Positions 1 to 8,481 of a DNA stretch of 64,000 nucleotides are shown piece after piece. The notes under the pieces are model-generated. The model searched no databases and had not been told where the DNA came from. It saw nothing but the letters and a program-made list of their open reading frames with translations. The position numbers and the translations under genes were made by a program. How positions within the stretch are numbered: position 1 is the first letter of the stretch; every line of letters begins with the position of its first letter. The stretch is from JAZKBN01 sp040388605 (GTDB lineage: Bacteria > Bacteroidota > Bacteroidia > Cytophagales > Flexibacteraceae). The DNA lies in the NCBI GenBank assembly GCA_040388605.1, contig JAZKBN010000016.1, forward strand, positions 1 through 64,000, in the 5' to 3' direction.

Positions 1-764
1 TGTACAATGTAAGCAAATCAAACTATGAGCGTTTAACTGAAGCTGCCAAAACAGCCGGAGCTGTTTCTGCTTACGACATAGATGTGGCATTGGCCAAACG
101 CAATGCCGACTATGCGCAACTGCAAACAGCCAAAGCATCTATCAGGGAAATAACAGATACAAAGAATTACCTGCTTTTAAAAGCACCTTTCAGTGGTGTG
201 GTTACTGCACGTAATGTAAGCGCAGGTGCTTATGTTGGTCCATCGGGCCGTGGTTCGGAACAACCATTGTTTACTTTGCAGGAGCATAAAAAACTGCGAC
301 TGGCTGTTGCAGTGCCTGAGGCCTATGTGGCATACCTTCATAAAGCCGGCATTGTAAAATTCCGGGTAAAATCTTTGCCTGAAGCGCAATTCACAGCACA
401 AATATCCCGCCTTGCAGGGGCCCTTGATACCAGGCTCAGGGCCCAACGCGTTGAATTCGATATTCCGAATGAAAACGGGAAATTGCTTCCGGGCATGATT
501 GCCGAAGTAAGCTTTACTTTCGCCGGAACCGACAACAGCCTTGTAGTACCCAAAACTGCGTTAATAAATTCATCGGAGCATTTGGCGGTAATTCGTGTTG
601 CCGAAGGAAAGGCCAGGTTAGTAGACGTTCGAACCGGCAGAATTGCACATGACAGCGTTGAAATTTTCGGCCCTTTGTCTGAAGGCGATCAACTGGTTAA
701 GGCCGCTGCCGAAGAAATCAGGGATGGTTCAGAAGTAACAATTGCCAAAGCGGGTTCAAAATAA
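1..764 (+). CDS. Efflux RND/ABC periplasmic adaptor subunit (HlyD/MFP family), 5'-truncated
   Basis: The reading frame is open from the first complete codon (base 3) to the TAA at 762-764, so the window edge cuts the gene; a GTG at 84 is internal. What remains is the second half of a membrane fusion protein: the end of the alpha-helical hairpin, the returning lipoyl half-motif (FSGVVTARNVSAGAYV), a beta-barrel domain and a membrane-proximal domain (LLPGMIAEVSF, VVPKTAL). Such adaptors bridge an inner-membrane RND or ABC pump to a TolC-like outer-membrane channel in the periplasm. The pump and channel genes would have to lie upstream, outside the window, because a terminator follows at once. 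The family is clear; the substrate cannot be told. Confidence 0.88.
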   Translation, partial: YNVSKSNYERLTEAAKTAGAVSAYDIDVALAKRNADYAQLQTAKASIREITDTKNYLLLKAPFSGVVTARNVSAGAYVGPSGRGSEQPLFTLQEHKKLRLAVAVPEAYVAYLHKAGIVKFRVKSLPEAQFTAQISRLAGALDTRLRAQRVEFDIPNENGKLLPGMIAEVSFTFAGTDNSLVVPKTALINSSEHLAVIRVAEGKARLVDVRTGRIAHDSVEIFGPLSEGDQLVKAAAEEIRDGSEVTIAKAGSK

Positions 765-797
765 TTTAAACAATTTCAGAGTTGTTATTAGTTCTGC

Positions 798-835
798 AAA
801 GCCATTCCGGAATCCGGGGTGGCTTTCATTTTTTT
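798..835 (+). terminator. Rho-independent terminator after the efflux adaptor
   Basis: A 7-bp outer stem (798-804 with 820-826) continues into a CCGG-rich inner stem and is followed by CATTTTTTT. It lies 34 nt after the stop codon and ends the upstream efflux unit. Confidence 0.7.
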
Positions 836-1218
836 AATGCAGGCATGTTTTAAAACAATATACTGCAATGGCTCCTGAAAACGCTGAGACGAAATAAGCG
901 AACATTAGTAAATACCTAACATACAATCAGTTATAGAATACTTATTCCTTGTATGTTACATATTGATTCACCCCGATTTTATCTTTATTTAAGAAACGCG
1001 GTTATAGAGCCCATCATAACATGCTTGGGCAAGTTGGCAAAACATCCATAATATATTTCGTAATGGGCAGTTTTACGACATTATAATTCGGCAATCCAAC
1101 AATAAGCAATTTATAATTATTCTTAAAAAGCAATTTTCAGAACCCGCCTTTTGCATATTCCGAATATTCCTGATACTTTGACCCCCTATTCAATGAAAAA
1201 CGGAATATTTACACCTTT
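836..1218. other. Gene-free stretch upstream of the pyrimidine cluster, with an inverted repeat
   Basis: No plausible coding frame. The main feature is a 10-bp perfect inverted repeat, TAACATACAA at 917-926 and TTGTATGTTA at 949-958, separated by 22 AT-rich bases. It is too far from any gene end to be a terminator and could be an operator for the catabolic cluster that starts at 1219. A second, weaker 8-bp inverted repeat (1155-1162 with 1201-1208) brackets the probable promoter. Confidence 0.4.
1150..1180 (+). promoter_or_regulatory. Near-consensus Bacteroidota promoter for the pyrimidine cluster
   Basis: TTTG at 1150-1153, then 19 nt, then ATACTTTG at 1173-1180, one mismatch from TAnnTTTG. 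This predicts a transcript start near 1186, about 33 nt before the ATG at 1219. It is the best candidate in the region but not a perfect match. Confidence 0.4.
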
Positions 1219-2691
1219 ATGGAAACAGAGACAATGAAGTATGAAGCCGTGCGGAATTTTGTTGGAGGCAGCTTTAAGGAGTCGTACAATACAGATACTT
1301 TAGATATTTTAAGCCCGGTAGACGGCTCTTTACTTTCTACCGTTCCGCTTAGCGGAATGCATGATTTGAATGCTGCTGTTGAAGCTGCAAAAGCAGCATA
1401 CCCGGCATGGTCGGGTATGCCAATAAAAGAGCGTGTCCAGGTTTTTTATCGTTATAAAACCCTGCTCGAAAAAAACATGGTTTCGCTTACTGAGCTGGTA
1501 CGCGAAGAAAACGGCAAAACTTATGATGAAGCAAAGGCAGAGGTAGAAAAAGCCATAGAGCTCACCGAGTTTGCATGCTCATTACCGCAATTGGTTGCGG
1601 GTGAATTACTTGAAGTAAGCAAGGGGGTTGAATGCCGTGCCGAACGCAAGCCATTGGGCGTAGTGGCATCCATAGCGCCTTTTAATTTCCCGAACATGGT
1701 TCCCCACTGGACCATTCCTAATGCAATAGCTTTAGGCAATACCATGATTTTAAAGCCATCGGAACAGGTTCCCTTAAGTTCGGCCCGCATAGCAGAGCTG
1801 CTGAAAGAAGCAGGTTTGCCCGATGGAGTTCTGAACATTGTTAACGGCGGACGCGAAATTGTTGAAGCCATTTGCGACCATGCTGATATACAGGCAGTAT
1901 CGTTTGTTGGCTCAACCAAAATTGCCAAAGTTGTTTACAGGCGTGCCACCTCTAACCTGAAACGTTGCGTGGCGCTTGGCGGTGCAAAAAACCACCTTTT
2001 GGTTATGCCCGATGCCCATGTTGAAATGACTGCTTCTAATGTAGCGGCATCTATGTCGGGCTGCGCGGGGCAAAGGTGCATGGCGGGCTCAGCCATGGTT
2101 GCCATTGGTTCTGTAGACCATATCATTGAAAAATTAGTAGATGAAGCCCGTAAAATACAGGTTGGTAAAAACCTGGGTTCCGTTATCAGCGCGGCTGCAA
2201 AAGAACGCATTGAAAAATATATAAGCGATGCCGAAAGCGCCGGGGCCAAAATTCTGCTCGATGGTCGTAATGCGGTTGTTGAAGGTAAAGAGGGCGGTTT
2301 TTATGTAGGCGCCACTGTTATTGATTACGTAACGCCTGATATGGCCATTGCCAAAGAAGAAGTTTTCGGGCCGGTATTGGCAATAATGCGGGCTAAAACA
2401 TTAGACGAAGGCCTTGCCATTGAAAACAGCTCAAACTACGGAAACGCTGCCGCCGTATTTACCCAAAGCGGTGGCGTTGCCCGCTACGTAATGGAGCATG
2501 CATCTGCCGGCATGATCGGAATTAATATTGGCGTTCCTGTTCCCCGCGAACCCTTCTCTTTCGGTGGCTGGAACGAATCCAAATTCGGAACCGGCGACAT
2601 CACGGGCAAAAGCTCTATTGAGTTCTGGACCCAAATAAAAAAGGTTACCACCAAGTGGAATCCCGAAAGTCGTACCAATTGGATGAGCTGA
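1219..2691 (+). CDS. mmsA: CoA-acylating methylmalonate/malonate-semialdehyde dehydrogenase
   Basis: 490 residues, the normal length for MmsA/IolA-type aldehyde dehydrogenases. The catalytic cysteine is in GQRCMAGS (about Cys287), and the family motifs PFNFPNMVPHW, ILKPSEQVPLS, SFVGSTKIAK, EEVFGPVL and FGGWNESKFGTGD are all present. The enzyme oxidises malonate semialdehyde to acetyl-CoA (and methylmalonate semialdehyde to propionyl-CoA) with NAD+ and CoA, releasing CO2. As first gene of the cluster it would carry out the last step of uracil and thymine breakdown. Start: ATG at 1219; an in-frame ATG at 1234 is also possible. A 92-bp gap containing a hairpin separates it from the aminotransferase. 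Valine or inositol catabolism is an alternative role, but the neighbours favour pyrimidines. Confidence 0.93.
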   Translation: METETMKYEAVRNFVGGSFKESYNTDTLDILSPVDGSLLSTVPLSGMHDLNAAVEAAKAAYPAWSGMPIKERVQVFYRYKTLLEKNMVSLTELVREENGKTYDEAKAEVEKAIELTEFACSLPQLVAGELLEVSKGVECRAERKPLGVVASIAPFNFPNMVPHWTIPNAIALGNTMILKPSEQVPLSSARIAELLKEAGLPDGVLNIVNGGREIVEAICDHADIQAVSFVGSTKIAKVVYRRATSNLKRCVALGGAKNHLLVMPDAHVEMTASNVAASMSGCAGQRCMAGSAMVAIGSVDHIIEKLVDEARKIQVGKNLGSVISAAAKERIEKYISDAESAGAKILLDGRNAVVEGKEGGFYVGATVIDYVTPDMAIAKEEVFGPVLAIMRAKTLDEGLAIENSSNYGNAAAVFTQSGGVARYVMEHASAGMIGINIGVPVPREPFSFGGWNESKFGTGDITGKSSIEFWTQIKKVTTKWNPESRTNWMS

Positions 2692-2719
2692 TTAAAAGCT
2701 CCTTACCAATTTAAAACTC

Positions 2720-2746
2720 ATAAACCGAGAAGATTCCCCGGTTTAT
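2720..2746 (+). terminator. Intercistronic hairpin between mmsA and the aminotransferase
   Basis: ATAAACCG at 2720-2727 pairs with CGGTTTAT at 2739-2746. The run after it is TATAT rather than T-rich, so it may be an attenuator or an RNA-stabilising hairpin inside the operon rather than a full stop. Confidence 0.35.
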
Positions 2747-2783
2747 ATATACCTGACAAAAACACACCATCCTTCCAAACCGA

Positions 2784-4142
2784 ATGCAGGAAACCTGGGT
2801 ACAAGATATTGATAAGCAGCAGGTGCTGCAAAACAGTTTTGACTATACACTTTTCAGCTGGAGCAAGCAAACCGGCCTGAACCCCATTAACGCTGAACGC
2901 GCCGAAGGCGTTTACGTTTTCGACCGCGACGGCAAGCGCTATATTGATTTTTCATCGCAGTTGATGAATGTGAATATAGGCCACGGCAACCCAAAAGTTA
3001 CCGAGGCGGTTGTGAACCAAATGAACGAGCTCAGCTATGTTCACCCGGGTATGGTAACCAAAGCACGCGGCGATCTCGGCAAACGACTGGCCGAAATAGC
3101 TCCCGGTTCGCTAACCAAAACATTGTTTACGCTTGGCGGCGCAGAAGCAATTGAAAACGCCATAAAAGTTGCACGGGTATATACCGGAAGGCATAAAATT
3201 ATAGCCCTGTACCAGAGTTTTCACGGGGCTTCCTATGGCGCCATAAGCGCCGGCGGCGACCCACGGCGATTAGCAGTAGACAGCCAGGCCATGCCCAATG
3301 TGGTACACGTAGAAAACCCTTATTTCTACCGCTGCCCCTGGAAAAGCGCCACCCCTGAAGAATGCGGCGAAAGTGCCGCAGCACACATGGAAAGGGTGAT
3401 TCAGTATGAAGGTCCGGGCAATGTGGCAGCCATCATTATGGAGGGAGAATCAGGCACATCGGGTTGTATTAAATACCCGCCAAACTACTGGAAACTGGTG
3501 CGCGCCATTGCCGATAAATATGGAATCATGCTTATTTCAGATGAAGTAATGAGCGGCTTCGGGCGTACAGGCAAATGGTTCGGGGTGCAAAACCAAGGTG
3601 TTGACCCTGATATTATGTGTATGGCCAAAGGCATTACAGCCGGCTACCTGCCACTTGGAGCCATGATGGTGAGCGATAAAATTGCTCATTATTTCGACGA
3701 TAAATTCCTGCCCTTGGGCCTTACTTACTCTGCACACCCGGTAAGCTGCGCAGCAGCACTGGCCGTGCTGGATATTTATGAAGAGGAAAACATGCTTGAA
3801 AATGTGAATACCCTGGGCAGGCACCTTGATGCCCGTGCAGCAGAAATGATGCAAAAGCATCCGTCTATTGGCGACTGGCGAAATACCGGTCTTTTTGGCT
3901 GTTTCGAGCTGGTTAAAAACCGCAAAACAAAGGAGCCTATGGCCCCCTGGAATGCCGCACCTGAGCAAATGGTGATAATGAATAAGGTTGCCGGCAAAAT
4001 CAGGGAATTGGGCATGTACACTTTTGTACGCTGGAACCTGATTTTTGTGGCACCGCCCCTGAACATCACCAAGCAACAGCTCGACGAAGGACTCGATATA
4101 ATTTCAACTTCAATTGCTGTTGCCGACGAATTTGTTAACTGA
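2784..4142 (+). CDS. Class III (omega) aminotransferase, probable beta-alanine:2-oxoacid transaminase
   Basis: 452 residues of PLP fold-type I, class III. The cofactor-binding aspartate is in ISDEVMSGFGRTG (about Asp253), and the Schiff-base lysine in MAKGITAGYLPLG (about Lys282). The N-terminal GVYVFDRDGKRYIDFSSQLM and the TLGGAEAIENAIKVAR block are typical. It is placed between the semialdehyde dehydrogenase and the pyrimidine-ring genes. The reaction fitting that position is beta-alanine (or 3-aminoisobutyrate) plus a 2-oxoacid to malonate semialdehyde (or methylmalonate semialdehyde). The exact amino acceptor cannot be read from sequence. It is followed 58 bp later by the permease on the same strand. 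The family is certain; substrate assignment rests on context. Confidence 0.88.
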   Translation: MQETWVQDIDKQQVLQNSFDYTLFSWSKQTGLNPINAERAEGVYVFDRDGKRYIDFSSQLMNVNIGHGNPKVTEAVVNQMNELSYVHPGMVTKARGDLGKRLAEIAPGSLTKTLFTLGGAEAIENAIKVARVYTGRHKIIALYQSFHGASYGAISAGGDPRRLAVDSQAMPNVVHVENPYFYRCPWKSATPEECGESAAAHMERVIQYEGPGNVAAIIMEGESGTSGCIKYPPNYWKLVRAIADKYGIMLISDEVMSGFGRTGKWFGVQNQGVDPDIMCMAKGITAGYLPLGAMMVSDKIAHYFDDKFLPLGLTYSAHPVSCAAALAVLDIYEEENMLENVNTLGRHLDARAAEMMQKHPSIGDWRNTGLFGCFELVKNRKTKEPMAPWNAAPEQMVIMNKVAGKIRELGMYTFVRWNLIFVAPPLNITKQQLDEGLDIISTSIAVADEFVN

Positions 4143-4200
4143 CATTTCAAAGCATCCTCCCTGTTTGCATTCATAAATACACTGAGGTTATTTTAAAAAT

Positions 4201-5982
4201 ATGCCCGATAATGCTATAGCTTCATTGCCCGAGAACATTACTTCTTCGCCCCTGTATAACGCTGATCTCGCCCCTGTTCCGCCAAACCAACGAACCTGGA
4301 ATAAATGGCATTTGGCAGCTTTATGGGTAGGCATGGCAGTTTGTATTCCAACCTATATGCTGTCGTCATATATGGTTAAATCCGGCTTGAGCTGGCAGGC
4401 GGCGCTTATTATTATAGCCTTAGCAAATGTAATCATCAGCATACCCATGGTGCTTAACGGGCATGCCGGGGTAAAGTACGGTTTGCCTTTTCCTGTATTG
4501 GGTCGTGCCGCATTCGGAACAGCGGGTATTCATTTGGTAGCCATTGTACGGGCTATAGTAGCCTGCGGTTGGTTTGGCGTTCAAACCTGGATTGGCGGCC
4601 TGGCCATTTATGCCATTTGGAATGCGCTGACAGGTAACCATGCATCAATGGGGCTTGATTTAGGCAAGTTCCTCAGCTTCGCTGTATTTTGGCTTATAAA
4701 TATCTACTTTATCTGGAGCGGAAGCGAGAGTATAAAATGGCTTGAAAACCTGAGCGCTCCATTCCTGATAGTTGTAGGCATTGTGCTTATCTGGTGGTGC
4801 GCTTCAGAGGCAGGCGGTTATGCAAAGGTGCTTGATCAAGGGGTTCAGTTACAAAAACCGGCAGCCATTCTGCATAAACCTGTAAATCCCGGATCAAGGT
4901 TTAAAGCTGAGCTTACTCCCCTGCTGAAGACCGACGGCAACGCAAAAGCCGATGAATTTAAGATTGGTTACTCAGCAGGAACTACAGGTGCTTTCGAAAA
5001 GGCTGCCTGGGCTAAAATTCCGGGAGACATGGATGCCACGGGCAAACTTCCTGCATTAAAAGATGATGAGGAGATTGAAATACTGAACGGGTCAAAGCCT
5101 GTATTGTTACAGTACCGGGTAAAAACCGAATCAGGATATGCATATTCTTCTGTTTCAGAATTATTTATGAAACAGGATTCAGCCGAAGAATCATTCGGAA
5201 CGGCGTGGAACTATGTGCTTTGGCTCACTGCAATGGTAGGCTTTTGGGCAACCATGTCGTTGAATATATCTGATATAACACGGTATGCGCCAACCCAGAA
5301 AGACCAGGTTGCCGGGCAGTTTATTGGCCTGCCGGGCACTATGGTACTTTATTCTTTCATAGGCATATTTGTAACATGCAGCACAGTTATCAACTTTCCT
5401 GAATTGCTTATCGGGACAGATGCGCCCTGGGATCCTGTAACTTTCTTCTCGCGCTTTAACAATCCATGGATAGTTGTGCTCACCCAAATATCTATGCTGA
5501 TTGCCACCCTGAGCACCAATATTGCGGCTAATATAATTGCCCCGGCAAATATATTCTCTAACCTCGCCCCGGGTAAGCTTAGCTTCAGAACGGGGGGCGT
5601 TTTGGCCGGTATTATTGGAATAATTATTTGCCCCTGGTGGCTAATGGATGAAATAAGCAATCTCCTTGTTTTCGTTAGCGGCCTGCTTGGCCCTGTATTG
5701 GGTATTTTGCTTTGCGATTACTTCCTCATTCGTACAAAAACACTGGATGTTAACGGACTGTTCAAAGTTACAGGCCCATACGCTTACGGGGGCAGCGGGT
5801 ATAATATGGCCGCAATGATTGCCTTATGTGCCGGAGTAATAACCGCACTTATAGGTTATTGGGTTCCGTCGCTGTTGTTTCTTTATAAGCTCTCCTGGTT
5901 TACAGGCTTCGGGGTTTCCTTTGCGCTTTATGCCTTTTTATACCCGCGTATTTATAGCAGTACTTCGGTTACAAAGGCTTAG
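4201..5982 (+). CDS. NCS1-family nucleobase permease with a large soluble insertion
   Basis: A cytosine/uracil/allantoin-type (NCS1) symporter. Family sequence is clear in the first five helices (NKWHLAALWVGMAVCIPTYML, GRAAFGTAGIHLVAIVRAIVACGWFGVQ) and in the later ones (MSLNISDITRYAP, STNIAANIIAPAN). In this cluster the likely cargo is uracil, thymine or a dihydropyrimidine, taken up across the inner membrane. The protein is 593 residues long, about 100 more than usual. The excess is a hydrophilic stretch at about residues 206-330, between the fifth and sixth predicted helices, where family members have a short loop. It is in frame, with no stop, and reads as a folded beta-rich domain (EIEILNGSKPVLLQYRV, SGYAYSSVSELF). 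No family is recognised for the insert. Confidence 0.9.
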   Translation: MPDNAIASLPENITSSPLYNADLAPVPPNQRTWNKWHLAALWVGMAVCIPTYMLSSYMVKSGLSWQAALIIIALANVIISIPMVLNGHAGVKYGLPFPVLGRAAFGTAGIHLVAIVRAIVACGWFGVQTWIGGLAIYAIWNALTGNHASMGLDLGKFLSFAVFWLINIYFIWSGSESIKWLENLSAPFLIVVGIVLIWWCASEAGGYAKVLDQGVQLQKPAAILHKPVNPGSRFKAELTPLLKTDGNAKADEFKIGYSAGTTGAFEKAAWAKIPGDMDATGKLPALKDDEEIEILNGSKPVLLQYRVKTESGYAYSSVSELFMKQDSAEESFGTAWNYVLWLTAMVGFWATMSLNISDITRYAPTQKDQVAGQFIGLPGTMVLYSFIGIFVTCSTVINFPELLIGTDAPWDPVTFFSRFNNPWIVVLTQISMLIATLSTNIAANIIAPANIFSNLAPGKLSFRTGGVLAGIIGIIICPWWLMDEISNLLVFVSGLLGPVLGILLCDYFLIRTKTLDVNGLFKVTGPYAYGGSGYNMAAMIALCAGVITALIGYWVPSLLFLYKLSWFTGFGVSFALYAFLYPRIYSSTSVTKA

Positions 5983-6025
5983 CACTATATTAATCAGGCA
6001 ATTAAAATATTCAGTCCTTTAATTA

Positions 6026-7402
6026 ATGTCTATACTTATAAAAAACGGCCGGGTAATTACAGCCTCAATGGACGCTGTGGCCGATGTGCTTATTGAAGGC
6101 GAAACTGTAGCAGCCATCGGTAAAAACCTGGTTGCACAAGCCGATACCGTTATTGATGCTGCCGGCAAAATTGTAATGCCCGGCGGAATAGACCCGCATG
6201 TGCATCTTGATATGCCATTCATGGGCACATTCAGCTCCGACAGCTATGAAACCGGCACCCGCGCAGCCCTACACGGCGGCACCACCATGCTTATAGATTT
6301 CGTGCTGCAAAAGCAGGGCGATTCCCTGCAAAATGCGCTCAATGAATGGAAAGGCCGCTCAGACGGAAATGCTCTTGGCGATTACTCTTTCCACATGGCT
6401 GTTACAGATTTTAACGAAAGTACCCGTACCGAAATCAGGCACATGGTTGAGGAAGAAGGTATAACTTCTTTCAAAACCTTTATGGCTTACAAGGGAGCCC
6501 TTATGATTGATGACGCCCAAATGGTGGGCCTCATGAACGAAGTAAAGAAATTCGGGGGCCTTGTAACCGCCCACGCCACCAACGGCGATATGATAGATTT
6601 CCTTATAGCCAAACACCGCTCAGAAGGAAAGCTTTCGCCATTGTACCACTACCTCTCCCAACCGGAGGTTACCGAGGCAGAAGCATCGGGCAGGTTTGCA
6701 GATATTGCCAATTACACCGGTGTAAACGCTTACATAGTTCACCTTACCTGTGAAGGCGCGCTCAACCAGGTTCGGGAAGCAGCCAAACGAAACCAAAGGG
6801 TTTTGGTTGAAACCTGCATTCAATACCTGCTGCTTGATGCCACGCTTTATGAGCGCGATTTTGAAGGAGCAAAGTGGGTTATGTCGCCGCCATTGCGTGA
6901 GAAAAAAGACCAGGAAACGCTTTGGGCAGGCATAAACCAAGGAACCGTATTAGTTGTTGCCACCGACCATTGCCCCTTTAAATGGGCTCAAAAGCTTAAG
7001 GGTGAGAAAGACTTCTCTAAAATACCTAACGGACACCCTGCCGTTGAGCACCGAATGGAGCTGCTTTTCAGCGAAGGGGTAAATAAAGGGCGAATAACGC
7101 CTTCGCGATTCGTTGAAGTTACAAGCACCAATGCTGCCAAAATATTCGGCATGTACCCTAAGAAAGGGACAATAGGAATTGGCTCAGATGCCGATATAAT
7201 TATAATAGATCCCGCGAAGAAACATACCATTTCAGCCGATACCCACCACATGAATGTTGATTATTCGGCATACGAAGGCTGGGAGCTAACCGGTAAAATT
7301 GAAACTGTGCTTCTCCGGGGCAAAGTAGCCGTGGAAAACGGTGAGACTAAGGTTGAAAAGGGTTATGGCCAATTCATAAAACGAGGCCCTACAGCCATTT
7401 AA
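6026..7402 (+). CDS. hydA: Dihydropyrimidinase (D-hydantoinase)
   Basis: 458 residues of the cyclic amidohydrolase superfamily. Zinc ligands are visible as DPHVHLDM (His58, His60), the carbamylated lysine in FMAYKG (about Lys156), and the catalytic aspartate in VATDHCPF (about Asp314). The N-terminal beta domain (LIKNGRVITASMDAVADVLIEG) and C-terminal GSDADIIIIDP segment are standard. It hydrolyses 5,6-dihydrouracil or dihydrothymine to N-carbamoyl-beta-alanine or N-carbamoyl-beta-aminoisobutyrate, the second step of the reductive pathway. It follows the permease by 43 bp and precedes the amidase that uses its product. Generic hydantoinase is the alternative, but preT/preA nearby make dihydropyrimidinase the better name. 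Confidence 0.94.
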   Translation: MSILIKNGRVITASMDAVADVLIEGETVAAIGKNLVAQADTVIDAAGKIVMPGGIDPHVHLDMPFMGTFSSDSYETGTRAALHGGTTMLIDFVLQKQGDSLQNALNEWKGRSDGNALGDYSFHMAVTDFNESTRTEIRHMVEEEGITSFKTFMAYKGALMIDDAQMVGLMNEVKKFGGLVTAHATNGDMIDFLIAKHRSEGKLSPLYHYLSQPEVTEAEASGRFADIANYTGVNAYIVHLTCEGALNQVREAAKRNQRVLVETCIQYLLLDATLYERDFEGAKWVMSPPLREKKDQETLWAGINQGTVLVVATDHCPFKWAQKLKGEKDFSKIPNGHPAVEHRMELLFSEGVNKGRITPSRFVEVTSTNAAKIFGMYPKKGTIGIGSDADIIIIDPAKKHTISADTHHMNVDYSAYEGWELTGKIETVLLRGKVAVENGETKVEKGYGQFIKRGPTAI

Positions 7403-7500
7403 ATACTTTCAGAAACTGAAATACATTAAAAAGCCGAAATACGGGCACGGCAACAATAACCCGGTACACACAAGTACATTACCAAAAAAATAAAAAGATT

Positions 7501-8367
7501 ATGCCGAGAAATGTAAAATCGGGCCTTATTCAAATGAGCCTGCCAATGACCGAAGGAGAAGGAACCATTGCCGAGATAATGAATGCGATGGTGCAAAAGC
7601 ACATTCCTTATATTGAAGAAGCCGGAAAAAAGGGAGTTCAGATTCTTTGTTTGCAGGAGATTTTCAATACCCCGTATTTTTGCCCGGGGCAGGATAACAA
7701 GTGGTATGCATCAGCTGAATCTGTACCCGGCCCAACTACCGAGCTGATGGCAGAATACGCCAAAAAGTACAATATGGTAATTATTGTACCCATATATGAG
7801 CGCGAAGCTGCCGGTTTCCTGTACAATACCGCTGCGGTAATTGATGCCGACGGCACTTACCTCGGTAAGTATCGCAAAAATCATATTCCGCATACTTCAG
7901 GCTTTTGGGAAAAGTACTTTTTCAAGCCCGGAAATTTAGGATACCCTGTTTTCCAGACCAAATATGCCAAAGTAGGTGTGTATATATGCTATGACAGGCA
8001 TTTCCCTGACGGGGCCCGCTGTCTTGGCCTGAATGGCGCCGAAATAGTTTATAACCCTTCTGCCACTGTAGCGGGCCTTTCCCAATATCTCTGGAAACTG
8101 GAGCAACCGGCACACGCCGCCGCGAACGGCTATTTTATGGGCTGCATTAACCGTGTAGGTATTGAAAAGCCCTGGAACCTGGGTAAGTTTTACGGTACCT
8201 CCTATTTCGTTGATCCTCGCGGGCAAATATTCGCCCAGGCTTCAGAAGATAATGATGAGCTCCTAATTGCCGATTTCGACCTGGATATGATAGATGAAGT
8301 GCGTGCCACCTGGCAGTTCTTCCGCGATCGCAGGCCCGAAACTTATGGCAAACTGGTTGAGCTTTAA
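7501..8367 (+). CDS. Beta-ureidopropionase (N-carbamoyl-beta-alanine amidohydrolase)
   Basis: 288 residues, nitrilase/carbon-nitrogen hydrolase superfamily. The catalytic triad is readable: Glu53 in LQEIF, Lys126 in YRKNHIP and Cys163 in YICYDRHFP. The segments FNTPYFCP, HIPHTSGFWEKYFFKPGN and NPSATVAGLSQYLW resemble beta-ureidopropionases more than generic nitrilases. It cleaves N-carbamoyl-beta-alanine to beta-alanine, NH3 and CO2, the third step. It sits directly after the dihydropyrimidinase (98 bp gap) and before preT. An N-carbamoylputrescine amidase is the nearest alternative and is disfavoured by context. Confidence 0.92.
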   Translation: MPRNVKSGLIQMSLPMTEGEGTIAEIMNAMVQKHIPYIEEAGKKGVQILCLQEIFNTPYFCPGQDNKWYASAESVPGPTTELMAEYAKKYNMVIIVPIYEREAAGFLYNTAAVIDADGTYLGKYRKNHIPHTSGFWEKYFFKPGNLGYPVFQTKYAKVGVYICYDRHFPDGARCLGLNGAEIVYNPSATVAGLSQYLWKLEQPAHAAANGYFMGCINRVGIEKPWNLGKFYGTSYFVDPRGQIFAQASEDNDELLIADFDLDMIDEVRATWQFFRDRRPETYGKLVEL

Positions 8368-8481
8368 CAGCATCAATTCTGCCTGCACAAATAACTGATT
8401 TTTTCACCCGGGTTACATATTTCCTGCTGCCGAACCGGTTTCGACAGGAATAGCCTGTACCCATCAGTCAAGATTTAAATT

